Assembly (NCBI GenBank): GCA_030425705.1
Contig: JAUHZU010000008.1
Coordinates: 1 to 64,000, forward strand
Length of the DNA stretch: 64,000 nucleotides
DNA from: Phycisphaerae bacterium
GTDB taxonomy: Bacteria > Planctomycetota > Phycisphaerae > Phycisphaerales > Phycisphaeraceae
Direction: 5' to 3'
A program made the position numbers and the translations under genes. The notes below the pieces were generated by a model that was not told the DNA's origin, did no database searches, and was given only the letters and a program-made list of their open reading frames with translations. Positions 35,901 through 42,357 of this stretch are shown here, piece by piece (positions within the stretch are counted from its first letter, which is position 1; each line of letters opens with the position of its first letter).

Positions 35901-38900
35901 CGCCAGTCACGGTCAGTGTTCCGCCTGTGACACGGAGGGTGCCGGCGGCGTGTTCCTCGAAGACCAATTCGCTCACGTTGAGGACACCGGTGCCCGAGAG
36001 CTCGTAGACCCCGCCGGGTCCAGCGATTTCACCGAATCGTAGAGAACTGATGTCCGCAGTACCGCCACTCTGTTCCACGAGCCCGGTGCCGCCCGAGCCC
36101 ACACGGAGCACCGGGCTGATGAGTTGGCCAGAGGTCAGACGGAGTGTCCCGTTCGAGCCCACACCGTCGCCGAGGTAGAGGTCCGCATGCAGCGTGCCGC
36201 CGGCGATCTCGATCGCGTTAGGGGTCGTGCCGCCGATGTGAACGGTGTCGGCGGAAAGTGAGCCGCCTTCGAGCCGCAGCGTACCGGGACTCGTACCCAC
36301 CCCGACCCACACGTCGCCGACAACCGTCAGCGAGTCGGCCGTCTGCCGCACCGTCGCGCCATTGAATACCTCGAAACCAGGGAGGTCGCCGACATAGTCC
36401 CCAGTCAAGTCCACGGGGGAACCGATCAGGGTGCCGTTCGAGAGCGCGGTGAGATCGAGGTCGATACCCAGGCCAAATCGGGCATACCCGATCGTCGTGT
36501 TCTGAACATCGACCTCGAAACTGCCGGTCTGCAACTGGCCCCCGAGCCAGTCCAGACGCGAGACGACATCCAACCGCAGGGTGCCGCTGACGGCCAGGTC
36601 GTCCTCAACGACCAGGCGCGTATAGTCGTCCACTAGGAGCCCCTGAACCGCCACGGCTTGGGGCATGGAAACCGTCAAGAAGTCAGCCGACTCAAGCGAG
36701 AGATGGCCGGCTAGGTCGATCCCGCCCGAGAAGGTGATATCTGATTCGGCGAACACGGAGAGGTCGCCCATCCCGGTGACCTGGGCCGAGAACTCGACAG
36801 GGTCGAGTACAGTCAACGTTCCGTCCCCATCGATCGTCAGGCCGCTGCTTAGGAGTACGCTTCCAGGACCGGGCAGGTCCGGCGTGCTTAAATTGCCCCC
36901 CGCTAAGGTCACCGGGTTAGTGTAGTCGGCGCCAAGGTCTGCGAGTAACAGTGTCCCGCCGGAAACGCGGAACGCTTCGAGAGATGGGACCGAAAGGCGG
37001 ACTAAAGCGCTGTCTTGGATCACAGTGCCTTCGGAGGTATCGCCAAGTGCATCGACCTCGATGAGGTCAAGCATGCTGCCACCTCGCACCGTGGTTTCTC
37101 CGAGATAGTTGTTGCTGCCGGCGAGCGTAAACAAGCCCCCCTCGAATGTCAGTGCCCCGGTCCCGGAAATCGCACCGTCCAGACTTATCCCGGCACCACC
37201 GCCTGTGTCCCGCAGGGTCAGTCCTGTGACGACCTCGAACGGCCCGGCCAACTCAACCAGTCCCGCGACCTTAGATTCCAGCGTACCCGACTGCACATGC
37301 CACTCGTTGGCGAAGGACCCGGCAACCGCCAATCGGACCTGCCCGCCATCGATGATGATCGACTCGCTTACGACGACCGATAGGTCCAGGCGGCCTCCGG
37401 CTGCGACGGTCGTGTCCCCATCGGTCGCCCCCAACCCCATCGTGTGGGCGACTTCGACCCGGCCGCCGGCGATATGGACGGCGCCTGTAAACGTATTGGC
37501 GCTTATCAGCCGGGTGGTGCCCGGCCCGAGGTGCGACAAGCCCACGGCGGAGCCACCAGCGTCGGAAATCACGCCCCCGAGACTGAGCGTCCCCGTGCCT
37601 GCACCCAGACGCAACGTCCGGCTGCTATCCGGGATCAGTTGTAGGGTGGCGGAGAGCGAAGAGTTCCCGGATGCCCCAAGGACAAGAGCACCCCCACCCG
37701 GAAGGGCCCCAAAGTCCAAGACATCCGTCGCCCCTGCAGAGTACGCGGCGACCGAGCCCACTAGCAGTTGGCCGCCCGTCGAGGCCCCCGCGAGGAACTG
37801 AGCCGGGTCCAGATCTGCCTGCAATAGGAGCGAGCCATCACGCAGGTCCACCGAGTTCAACGCGACACTGTTAAGTAAAGCATCACTACCTGCGGACCGA
37901 TCGACGCCCAGTGTCCCGTCGGCCTCAACCGACACACTGCCGCCACTCCCGACGAGTGAGCCGGCACCATTTACCAACAGGGTGCCACCGTTGACGGTGG
38001 TCGCCCCGGTATGCGTCGACCCGGCCAGGAGTTCAACCCGGCCGCTATTCACGACCATCCCCCCATCGTGAGTCAACCCAGTCGCCGTCAACCGGACCGT
38101 GCCTGAAGGCGCAAAGACTAAGTCGCCCGTACCGGTGACGCCCCCAGTGAGCGTGAGTGTCCGACCGTTATTGGCACCAACGACTGAACCAGAGCCCGGC
38201 GAAAGGAACAGGGTGCCGTCGAGTTGGCCCCCAAGAACCGTGCCGAGGTCGCCGCCGCTGAGGGTTACATCGCCGTCGTGTGCGCCCGCGTCGAGCCAAA
38301 GCCCACCCGTGCGGACATCAAACGACTCGTCGGAGCCGATACGGAGATAGACTTCCGCGCCGTCAATCACCGATGTACCCGCGACGCCAAGTGCAAGGGC
38401 ATGAGACAAGTAAACAGCGCCGCTGTTTGCAGTGAAATCGCCTGACCACCCGGCATTGTTCCCGGAAAGCCAAAGCGCCCCGGCACCTTGCATCACCAGC
38501 CCCTGCGATCCGGCGGCGATGACCCCGCTCAGGTTGACGGCCGTGCCCTCGGCAGAGACAACGACCAGATCGTCATCCAGAAAACTCACGCCAGTCGCGA
38601 TCGTCAAATCGCCCGCGTCCACTTCGGTCACGACTTGTGCCTGCCCCCCTATGCCCGCGACATCGAAGGCCAGATCGCCGTTTGTAAGCCAGACCAGGGT
38701 CCCGTCGCTGGCCTGACGTACTTCACCCACGGATGCCGTCTGCCCGCCCAGCGAGATCGACGCGAACGCACCATTCAGACCGTCATCAAACACGGCGATT
38801 TCATCGGTGGCATCCGGTACTTGTGTAGTCCAGTTCAGCGGTTCGAACCAATCACCACCGCCAGGCAGCCCCCAAGTCTGCGTCGCTCCATAGGAGACGA

Positions 38901-38964
38901 TGGCAGGCAAACCGGCTAACAGCCCCGCAATGCAGGGGACGGCGAAGGACTTAGAAGTCTGCAT
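32968..38964 (-). CDS. Giant secreted beta-strand-repeat protein with dockerin-like end and PEP-CTERM (larger paralogue)
   Basis: A 1998-residue exported protein with signal peptide (IAGLLAGLPAIVSYGA), then TWGLPGGGDWFEPLNWT and repeated autotransporter-associated strand units (GNNAGWSGDFTANSGAVYLS; GLTHDGGMVVNSGRVELLAGS; LSHLGPGTTRLISANTFTGAVHI; FTLAGSNNYLGETTVRGG). The middle has many 'LSGGxxxxxxL..QSGGTA' turns. The end has paired EF-hand-like units (GDLSGDDYVGVEDLDIIMANWGG and GDVSGDGLVGSSDLSIVIANWGQ), then VPEP, hydrophobic helix and RRRR. Same architecture as the 1300-aa neighbour, so the pair probably arose by duplication and divergence. GGAGGG lies about 7 nt before the ATG. A 660-bp non-coding leader precedes it. 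Confidence 0.9.
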   Translation of the reverse strand: MQTSKSFAVPCIAGLLAGLPAIVSYGATQTWGLPGGGDWFEPLNWTTQVPDATDEIAVFDDGLNGAFASISLGGQTASVGEVRQASDGTLVWLTNGDLAFDVAGIGGQAQVVTEVDAGDLTIATGVSFLDDDLVVVSAEGTAVNLSGVIAAGSQGLVMQGAGALWLSGNNAGWSGDFTANSGAVYLSHALALGVAGTSVIDGAEVYLRIGSDESFDVRTGGLWLDAGAHDGDVTLSGGDLGTVLGGQLDGTLFLSPGSGSVVGANNGRTLTLTGGVTGTGDLVFAPSGTVRLTATGLTHDGGMVVNSGRVELLAGSTHTGATTVNGGTLLVNGAGSLVGSGGSVSVEADGTLGVDRSAGSDALLNSVALNSVDLRDGSLLLQADLDPAQFLAGASTGGQLLVGSVAAYSAGATDVLDFGALPGGGALVLGASGNSSLSATLQLIPDSSRTLRLGAGTGTLSLGGVISDAGGSAVGLSHLGPGTTRLISANTFTGAVHIAGGRVEVAHTMGLGATDGDTTVAAGGRLDLSVVVSESIIIDGGQVRLAVAGSFANEWHVQSGTLESKVAGLVELAGPFEVVTGLTLRDTGGGAGISLDGAISGTGALTFEGGLFTLAGSNNYLGETTVRGGSMLDLIEVDALGDTSEGTVIQDSALVRLSVPSLEAFRVSGGTLLLADLGADYTNPVTLAGGNLSTPDLPGPGSVLLSSGLTIDGDGTLTVLDPVEFSAQVTGMGDLSVFAESDITFSGGIDLAGHLSLESADFLTVSMPQAVAVQGLLVDDYTRLVVEDDLAVSGTLRLDVVSRLDWLGGQLQTGSFEVDVQNTTIGYARFGLGIDLDLTALSNGTLIGSPVDLTGDYVGDLPGFEVFNGATVRQTADSLTVVGDVWVGVGTSPGTLRLEGGSLSADTVHIGGTTPNAIEIAGGTLHADLYLGDGVGSNGTLRLTSGQLISPVLRVGSGGTGLVEQSGGTADISSLRFGEIAGPGGVYELSGTGVLNVSELVFEEHAAGTLRVTGGTLTVTGDVEDSYAGPGTATIEISGGTFNAGGLYLRAWPNQVAYHQSGGTANFSERLEMGFNSDFQFTGGTLNATSLTVDGQDNAVLHTGGDIVADFMTLRARYNDADLRYELSGGSITTHDSMRLNATSASSQGNGDVTFVQSGGVVTSAYRFYLGTGTADGAARYELLAGTLDVSGVAPAGFVFFGDDGSAEFIQTGGTADLGELRFNNGLVRIDNGLMSMRALRIGASGPNVTSLFQQNAGTVDVIGEFTLQTARTSNVDARYQLNGGNLSAQAVVVGGEESDAVGAIEQTGGIASFGLLIITPFGNYDLTGGTLAIQDGLVSDGTLDLHGSNATFRAEGGLINLAANPLLNAANANIVGLADTVISLPAGFDTATEFGSFSNAGITHFLGDTLFIPDTTQLNASGTYHDHVQAQGDIIATASGPLHLLGGLHTIGEVEVDLGPEGTVGINNTISGMDGGTLNAKTLTVSGVGQAASFQMGGGALQLASPNMSEQNPGSLIVASGVNAPATFVLNAGSVNIPGDYHRGFIDIVASHTDALFEQHGGLVSLPDGSLRVESKSTTADAKVEIYDGSFAVRTLSIREGGRVELLGGSMQANYTTVLRSDDDDAVFRVAGGHLAGINLSLDASQTVLPAIFEMTNGLAELSGEVSIARGRVTINGGRLQAGDLSMFSPQYSEGEHYSQVIMTGGELVIDGTFNARGTSSLIDLSGGLLQAGILRLAGEGDEVFLRLDSPGVRVRVTDRFILGEDLVLDAVQAATIHLDTASMEMQSTSAADMAGLEQLTLLMEGNADIEVGGRDMGAVLAGFDNNFALSELVLGDDQIGLVRLVDETDNALADSQDEALYVDRLVLGAGSGLNLNGLNLYYHQFIDEGGLILPEGGALIHVPLDVLGDLSGDDYVGVEDLDIIMANWGGSVTPGDLSLGDVSGDGLVGSSDLSIVIANWGQGITPQGNVPEPTAALTLLLGTFLLSRRRRTELHA

Positions 38965-39627
38965 GTTGTCCCTCCAGAAGATAACTTAGAACCGACAGAT
39001 ATCAAACTGGGTTACCTAGCAAGAATGCCATTACCAAGCGATTTACATCGGACTTTATCACATAGACGGGTCGAACCGAAGTCTGGCACTGCCGAATGGC
39101 CCTGATTCCATGCCGGAACCCCTTCCGACCACCTTCTTTGGTGTGAAAGAGGCCAGTTCTCCGCGAGACTTAGGTCAGACTGTTTCCATTTGCACTCCCC
39201 GACTACGCGCCGGGGTTCTACTGCACGAAGTCTACAACGCGAGCGGCTCTGGCAGAAGCCCAGAGCCGCCGTAAACCGGTTGCCTCGGATCCCTGGTCGG
39301 GATCGGCGGGCCATTTCTGGGCCATCCAGCCGGTTCCACGACAATACGGCGAGACTGATCGCCCGGCCCGATACCAATGCGGTCGAGTTTTCGTCGTCAC
39401 AGCGGTCCTGCTGGCTCCCCCCTGCGTCGCCCCGTACCCGCCATCCATGGTCACGCCGCCCCACAGGTGCCGCGCCTGGCGGGGTGGTTTTAGAAGCACC
39501 CCGCGTCTCCTGACACCGGCCCCTTAATCCTCGCCCGATTTGCGTCATGATCTGATGCCCCCCTTGGTTAGCCCGGCAGCGTGTGACGGGCTGTTTCATG
39601 CGCGTTCACCCCTGTATGGAGACCCCC
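38965..39627. other. Long upstream region of the giant-protein genes, no supported gene
   Basis: It holds a perfect 10-bp hairpin GCGGCTCTGG/CCAGAGCCGC (39243-39252 and 39260-39269, 7-nt loop) and a smaller one AGCCCG/CGGGCT at 39570-39592 followed by GTTT. A 195-codon frame on the minus strand spans most of it but lacks a ribosome-binding site and has a composition unlike coding DNA here. It could be an mRNA leader for the giant genes or eroded element DNA. Confidence 0.45.
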
Positions 39628-39826
39628 ATGCCGATCACGATCAACGTCGGACTCAACCGGAAGACCAGCCAGAACTACAACGCGGAGGGTTGCAGCATCA
39701 ACCTCACCGCGGAGTTGGACCACACGCTGCTCCACGACCCGCCCCAGCTGCAGGACCAGATCGGCCGGCTGTATGCCGAGGCGGAAGACGCCCCGGACCG
39801 GCAGACGCAGACGGCTGCCAGTTCAG
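39628..39826 (+). pseudogene. 5' part of a small planctomycete gene, truncated
   Basis: ATG at 39628 has GGAG 7 nt upstream and opens MPITINVGLNRKTSQ, continuing for about 66 residues through a helix QLQDQIGRLYAEAEDA. This N-terminus (I-x-V-N-V-G-L-x-x-K) resembles a family of small proteins frequent in planctomycete accessory DNA; I recall it but cannot verify. After about 39826 the same frame runs antisense through the integrase-like gene, so the natural 3' part is gone. The junction looks like a deletion scar. Confidence 0.5.
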
Positions 39827-40149
39827 CTTCCCACCCAATCCAATCGCGACGGCATACCGAGTGCCTTAACCTTGGCATCCCTAAAGGCCCGGGCAACCTT
39901 CTGGAGCTGACACTCCTCGCCCTGCTCCTCCGTGTCGTCACGCATCTTGGCCAGCGCGGTGCCGTAGGCCTTGCGGTCCGGCTTCCTGAAGGCGGAGCCG
40001 AAGGACTTCTGCTTGCCGTCGATCCCCTTCACCCACTGACCACCCTTGACCACCTTGCCCTTGCGTTTGCCGTACGGCTTCCAGGTGAGTTCCTGGCCGC
40101 CGCCGTTGCTCCGCGCCATACGGCGTCTCCCGTCAATACTCGTTGTCAT
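39823..40149 (-). CDS. Integrase N-terminal-like fragment (arm-binding-domain style)
   Basis: A 108-residue basic protein. The stretch WKPYGKRKGKVVKGGQWVKGIDGKQKSFG has the look of the AP2-like/arm-binding N-terminus of planctomycete tyrosine integrases (G-x-W-x-K-x-I-x-G-K-x-x-x-F-G). It then has a helix and stops at DWVGS with no catalytic R...HxxR...Y domain. So it is either a truncated integrase or a stand-alone DNA-binding protein. It starts toward tRNA-Leu(GAG) and its 3' end meets the truncated plus-strand gene at 39826. A good promoter is at 40155-40182. MARSNG at 40119 is an alternative start. Confidence 0.55.
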   Translation of the reverse strand: MTTSIDGRRRMARSNGGGQELTWKPYGKRKGKVVKGGQWVKGIDGKQKSFGSAFRKPDRKAYGTALAKMRDDTEEQGEECQLQKVARAFRDAKVKALGMPSRLDWVGS

Positions 40150-40154
40150 GGGCG

Positions 40155-40204
40155 GATATAGGCGCGCACCGATCCGTGGCAAAACCGTTCTAAAATCGTG
40201 GCAA
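40155..40204 (-). promoter_or_regulatory. Promoter of the integrase-like gene overlapping two CGTGGCAA repeats
   Basis: On the minus strand TTGCCA (40182-40177) and TATATC (40160-40155) are spaced 16 bp, a good -35/-10 pair 6 nt from the ATG at 40149. On the plus strand CGTGGCAA occurs at 40175-40182 and 40197-40204, 22 bp apart, with CCGTTCTAAAAT between. The first repeat covers the -35, so a protein bound there would repress the gene. The same motif recurs at 27262-27286. Confidence 0.6.
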
Positions 40205-40274
40205 GCTATGTGAGAAGGGCGAATTGCAGCAATCAGATAATGCCACAAGACAACGCAAAACAAGGGGTTCTAAG

Positions 40275-40301
40275 AAACAAAAACCCAGCCGTGCGGCTGG
40301 G
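40275..40301 (-). terminator. Terminator of the tRNA-Leu genes
   Basis: Stem CCCAGCC/GGCTGGG (40284-40290 and 40295-40301) with a 4-nt loop; on the minus strand it is followed by TTTTTGTTT. It lies directly past the 3' end of tRNA-Leu(GAG). Confidence 0.9.
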
Positions 40302-40306
40302 TCAAG

Positions 40307-40319
40307 TGCCCGGGAGAGG
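40307..40319 (-). repeat. tRNA-Leu(GAG) 3' end, candidate att site (right)
   Basis: The 13-bp TGCCCGGGAGAGG here forms the end of the functional tRNA gene and recurs at 27153-27165 in the same orientation. An element inserted here would keep the tRNA intact by supplying its 3' end. Confidence 0.7.
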
Positions 40320-40392
40320 ATTCGAACCTCCAAGGAGTTTTACCTCCACCGCGACCTCAACGCGGCGCGTCTGCCAGTTCCGCCACCCGGGC
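40307..40392 (-). tRNA. tRNA-Leu (anticodon GAG)
   Basis: An 86-nt class II tRNA. Acceptor GCCCGGG/CCCGGGC, D-arm GGCGGAACTGGCAGACGC, anticodon stem CCGCG/CGCGG with loop TTGAGGT (GAG, reads CUC/CUU), a long variable arm (TGGAGGTAAAACTCCTT region) typical for Leu, and T-loop TTCGAAT. Discriminator A is at 40307; CCA not encoded. It is followed by its terminator and then the putative island. Probably cotranscribed with the tRNA-Leu(TAG) upstream. Confidence 0.95.
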
Positions 40393-40439
40393 TTGGGGGC
40401 GAGCCGCACAGTATAGCCCCATCCGGCGGGGGTCTGCAA

Positions 40440-40523
40440 TGCGGGTGAAAGGACTCGAACCTTCACGGGTGTTACCCCACCAGAACCTAAATCTGGCGCG
40501 TCTGCCAATTCCGCCACACCCGC
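40440..40523 (-). tRNA. tRNA-Leu (anticodon TAG)
   Basis: An 84-nt class II tRNA with acceptor GCGGGTG/CACCCGC, D-arm GGCGGAATTGGCAGACGC, anticodon stem CCAGA/TCTGG with loop TTTAGGT (TAG, reads CUA), long variable arm (GGGGTAACACCC-type stem) and T-loop TTCGAGT. Discriminator A is at 40440; CCA not encoded. It is 47 bp upstream of tRNA-Leu(GAG) and divergent from hscB. Confidence 0.95.
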
Positions 40524-40543
40524 ATGGTGCGCGGGCATGATAC

Positions 40544-40549
40544 TACACT
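40544..40549 (+). promoter_or_regulatory. -10 box just upstream of hscB
   Basis: TACACT lies 6 nt before the hscB ATG, with no ribosome-binding sequence between, predicting a leaderless mRNA. Confidence 0.5.
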
Positions 40550-40555
40550 CTGTGG

Positions 40556-41089
40556 ATGCAAGACCCCTTCGCCCTGCTGGGTATCGAGCCCATGTTCAAC
40601 CTGGACCGTCAGGACCTGGAGGCCCGCTTCCTCGCGGCGTCGGCCCGCTGCCACCCCGACCGGTTTACCGACCCGCTGGACCAGGCCGACGCCGCGGAGC
40701 GGATGTCGCAGCTCACCCAGGCCCACCGTGTCCTGCGCGACGATGAGCGACGGGCGCGGGCGCTCCTGGCGCTCCGGCAGGACGGTGCCGACAGGTCTAC
40801 GGATGAAGATCAGGCCCTGCCGCCGGACCTGCTGATGGAGATGATGGAGGTCCGCGAAGCGATGGACGACGCGGTCTCGCTCGGCGACCAGCCGGCGGTC
40901 GAGAAGCACCGGGCCTGGGCCCAGGAGAAACGGACCGGCTACCTCGCCGCGATCGGTAAGCTGTTCGATCAGGAACCCGGGGACGCCAACGCGGCCGCGA
41001 TCCAGTTGCAACTCAATGGGCTGCGCTACATCGAGCGGATGCTGGAGCAGATGCCGGCCGTGGATGATGCGTCGGCCGATTCGAAGTAA
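40556..41089 (+). CDS. hscB: HscB-type Fe-S cluster co-chaperone (J-domain)
   Basis: A 177-residue protein. An N-terminal J-domain (about 3-75) carries the HPD tripeptide at 33-35 in RCHPDRF, which stimulates an Hsp70. The C-terminal helical domain (about 90-170) includes PPDLLMEMMEVREAMDD, the HscB line that binds the IscU scaffold. Length matches HscB (170-175). It would help HscA move Fe-S clusters from IscU to targets. No isc genes are nearby. No ribosome-binding site precedes the ATG. Confidence 0.9.
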   Translation: MQDPFALLGIEPMFNLDRQDLEARFLAASARCHPDRFTDPLDQADAAERMSQLTQAHRVLRDDERRARALLALRQDGADRSTDEDQALPPDLLMEMMEVREAMDDAVSLGDQPAVEKHRAWAQEKRTGYLAAIGKLFDQEPGDANAAAIQLQLNGLRYIERMLEQMPAVDDASADSK

Positions 41090-41097
41090 AGAAAAAA

Positions 41098-41130
41098 GGT
41101 CTCGCCCGGGGAGGCAACCGGGACGAGACC
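41098..41130 (-). terminator. GC stem-loop after hscB, with the T-tract on the minus strand
   Basis: Arms GGTCTCGcCCGG and CCGGgaCGAGACC around a short loop. The A6 run lies before it on the plus strand, so as an intrinsic terminator it works for minus-strand transcripts, although no minus-strand gene starts to its right before coaD. It may stop antisense RNA entering hscB. Confidence 0.5.
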
Positions 41131-41353
41131 CGATCCAGGGTCGTTTGGGGGCCGGCGTCGGCCGACCGTTTGTCGCGTGTCTCGGGCGTCGTTGTTGTGC
41201 CCGTCTCGCTTCGGGGGGAAGTAACTGATTCAGAACCCGGCGGGGCCAGCGATCGCTCGCGGAAAACAGCCGACGCGCCCCCCGGGGTTCTGGGCGTGCA
41301 GGGTGTGCGGGCTGTGCGGACGGCCGACCGGGCTGAGGGGCTCTGAGGGGTGG

Positions 41354-41359
41354 TATACT
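41354..41359 (+). promoter_or_regulatory. -10 box just upstream of coaD
   Basis: TATACT (within GGTATACT) is 6 nt before the coaD ATG; leaderless transcription is predicted. Confidence 0.5.
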
Positions 41360-41365
41360 CGCGCC

Positions 41366-41950
41366 ATGACCGACGCCGACCCTGCCGAGACTCCGCCGCC
41401 CCCGGGCCACCGCCGGAAGATCGGTCTGTTCCCCGGCACCTTCGACCCGATCACCAACGGCCACCTCGACGTCATCCGCCGTGGCCAGTACCTCTTCGAC
41501 GAGCTGGTCGTCGCGATCGGCAGCAACCCGGCCAAGCGGGCGATCTTCACGATCGATGAGCGGATCGAGATGATCCGTGACCTGATCCGTACCGAGTGCG
41601 AGGCGCACGTCGTCGTCGCGTCGTACGAGGGGCTGACCGTGGACTACGCCCGCAAGCTCGGGGCGACGGCCATCCTCCGTGGCCTGCGCAACGTCACCGA
41701 CCTGAACTTCGAGTTCCAGCTCGCGCTGACCAACCGCACCATCGCCGATATCGAGACCGTCTTCGTTATGTCCGGCGAGGCGTATGGCTTTACCAGCTCG
41801 ACCCTCATCAAGCAGATCGCCGCGGGCGGGGAGATCGACCGCCTCCTGCCGCTGATCCCCGGCCCGGTACTCGAGCGGCTGAAGGACCGCAAAGACTTCT
41901 TTGGCGGGACGCTGCCCTGGCGGCACATCGACCACCTGAAGAACGAGTAG
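41366..41950 (+). CDS. coaD: Phosphopantetheine adenylyltransferase
   Basis: A 194-residue enzyme that joins ATP and 4'-phosphopantetheine to dephospho-CoA, the fourth step of CoA synthesis. The nucleotidyltransferase motif GTFDPITNGH is at 24-33, LRGLRNVTD at 104-112 and FTSSTLIK (the ISSTxVR motif) at 142-149. It has an N-terminal extension of about 17 residues rich in Pro, and a C-terminal extension of about 20, both longer than in E. coli CoaD (159). The next gene starts 2 nt after its stop. Confidence 0.96.
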   Translation: MTDADPAETPPPPGHRRKIGLFPGTFDPITNGHLDVIRRGQYLFDELVVAIGSNPAKRAIFTIDERIEMIRDLIRTECEAHVVVASYEGLTVDYARKLGATAILRGLRNVTDLNFEFQLALTNRTIADIETVFVMSGEAYGFTSSTLIKQIAAGGEIDRLLPLIPGPVLERLKDRKDFFGGTLPWRHIDHLKNE

Positions 41951-41952
41951 CC

Positions 41953-42330
41953 ATGATTACCCTGCTGGACCACATCCAGTTCGTGATGCTGCCGGGACAG
42001 GAATCCGAGGCGCGGGCGTACTACGTCGGGCTCTTGGGGATGGAAGAAGAGCCCAAGCCGGGGGACTACGCCTCCAGGGGCGGGTGCTGGTTCCGTGCGG
42101 GGGCCGTCTCGGTGCACCTGGGGACGGACGCGGGCTTCGTAGCCCAGGACAAGCCGCACGCGGCGTTTTGCGTGTCGGACCTGGACGCTCTGGTGGCGAA
42201 ACTGGCCGCGGCGGGTCACGAGATCGAGTGGGAGGGTATCATCCCCGGCCGTAAACGCCTTTACACCCATGACCCCTTCGGCAATCGGATCGAGCTGATC
42301 CAGGACGGCGATGGGTTCAGCCAGCGGTAG
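41953..42330 (+). CDS. VOC-family (glyoxalase-like) protein
   Basis: A 125-residue vicinal-oxygen-chelate fold protein. The first beta-alpha-beta unit begins LLDHIQFVMLPGQESEARAYYVGLLGM, with a metal-ligand His in the HIQ position. The second has HAAFCVSDLDALVAKLAAAG, and it ends RLYTHDPFGNRIELI with the final Glu ligand. Such proteins include glyoxalases, fosfomycin-resistance enzymes and dioxygenases; the exact reaction cannot be told. It starts 2 nt after coaD stops, so they form one transcript, and a DEAD-box gene follows 27 bp on. Confidence 0.88.
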   Translation: MITLLDHIQFVMLPGQESEARAYYVGLLGMEEEPKPGDYASRGGCWFRAGAVSVHLGTDAGFVAQDKPHAAFCVSDLDALVAKLAAAGHEIEWEGIIPGRKRLYTHDPFGNRIELIQDGDGFSQR

Positions 42331-42357
42331 CGCCTCCCCGCCCGCGAAGAAAGACCC

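Larger units (their letters stand above)
27153..40319. mobile_element. Putative tRNA-Leu-integrated genomic island, about 13.2 kb
   Basis: Bounded by direct 13-bp repeats of the tRNA-Leu(GAG) 3' end. Inside each boundary lie related sequences of the form CGTGGCAAAA..CGTTCyAAAATC (27262-27286 and 40175-40197), consistent with arm-type integrase sites on either side of an attachment core. An integrase-N-terminus-like gene with its start toward the tRNA is at 39823-40149. Cargo: an EEP-family protein, a decayed IS5-type transposase, two giant secreted PEP-CTERM proteins, and a truncated small gene. No complete integrase is seen, so the element is probably immobile now. The call is inference from these coinciding signals. 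Confidence 0.65.

Noticed and set aside
28993-38964. Possible type V autotransporters
   Set aside because: The beta-strand repeats suggest it, but both proteins end in dockerin-like repeats and PEP-CTERM, with no C-terminal outer-membrane barrel.
39012-39599. 195-codon minus-strand frame upstream of the larger giant gene
   Set aside because: No ribosome-binding site, no recognisable motif and irregular residue use; more likely leader or eroded DNA. It is listed as a non-coding stretch.
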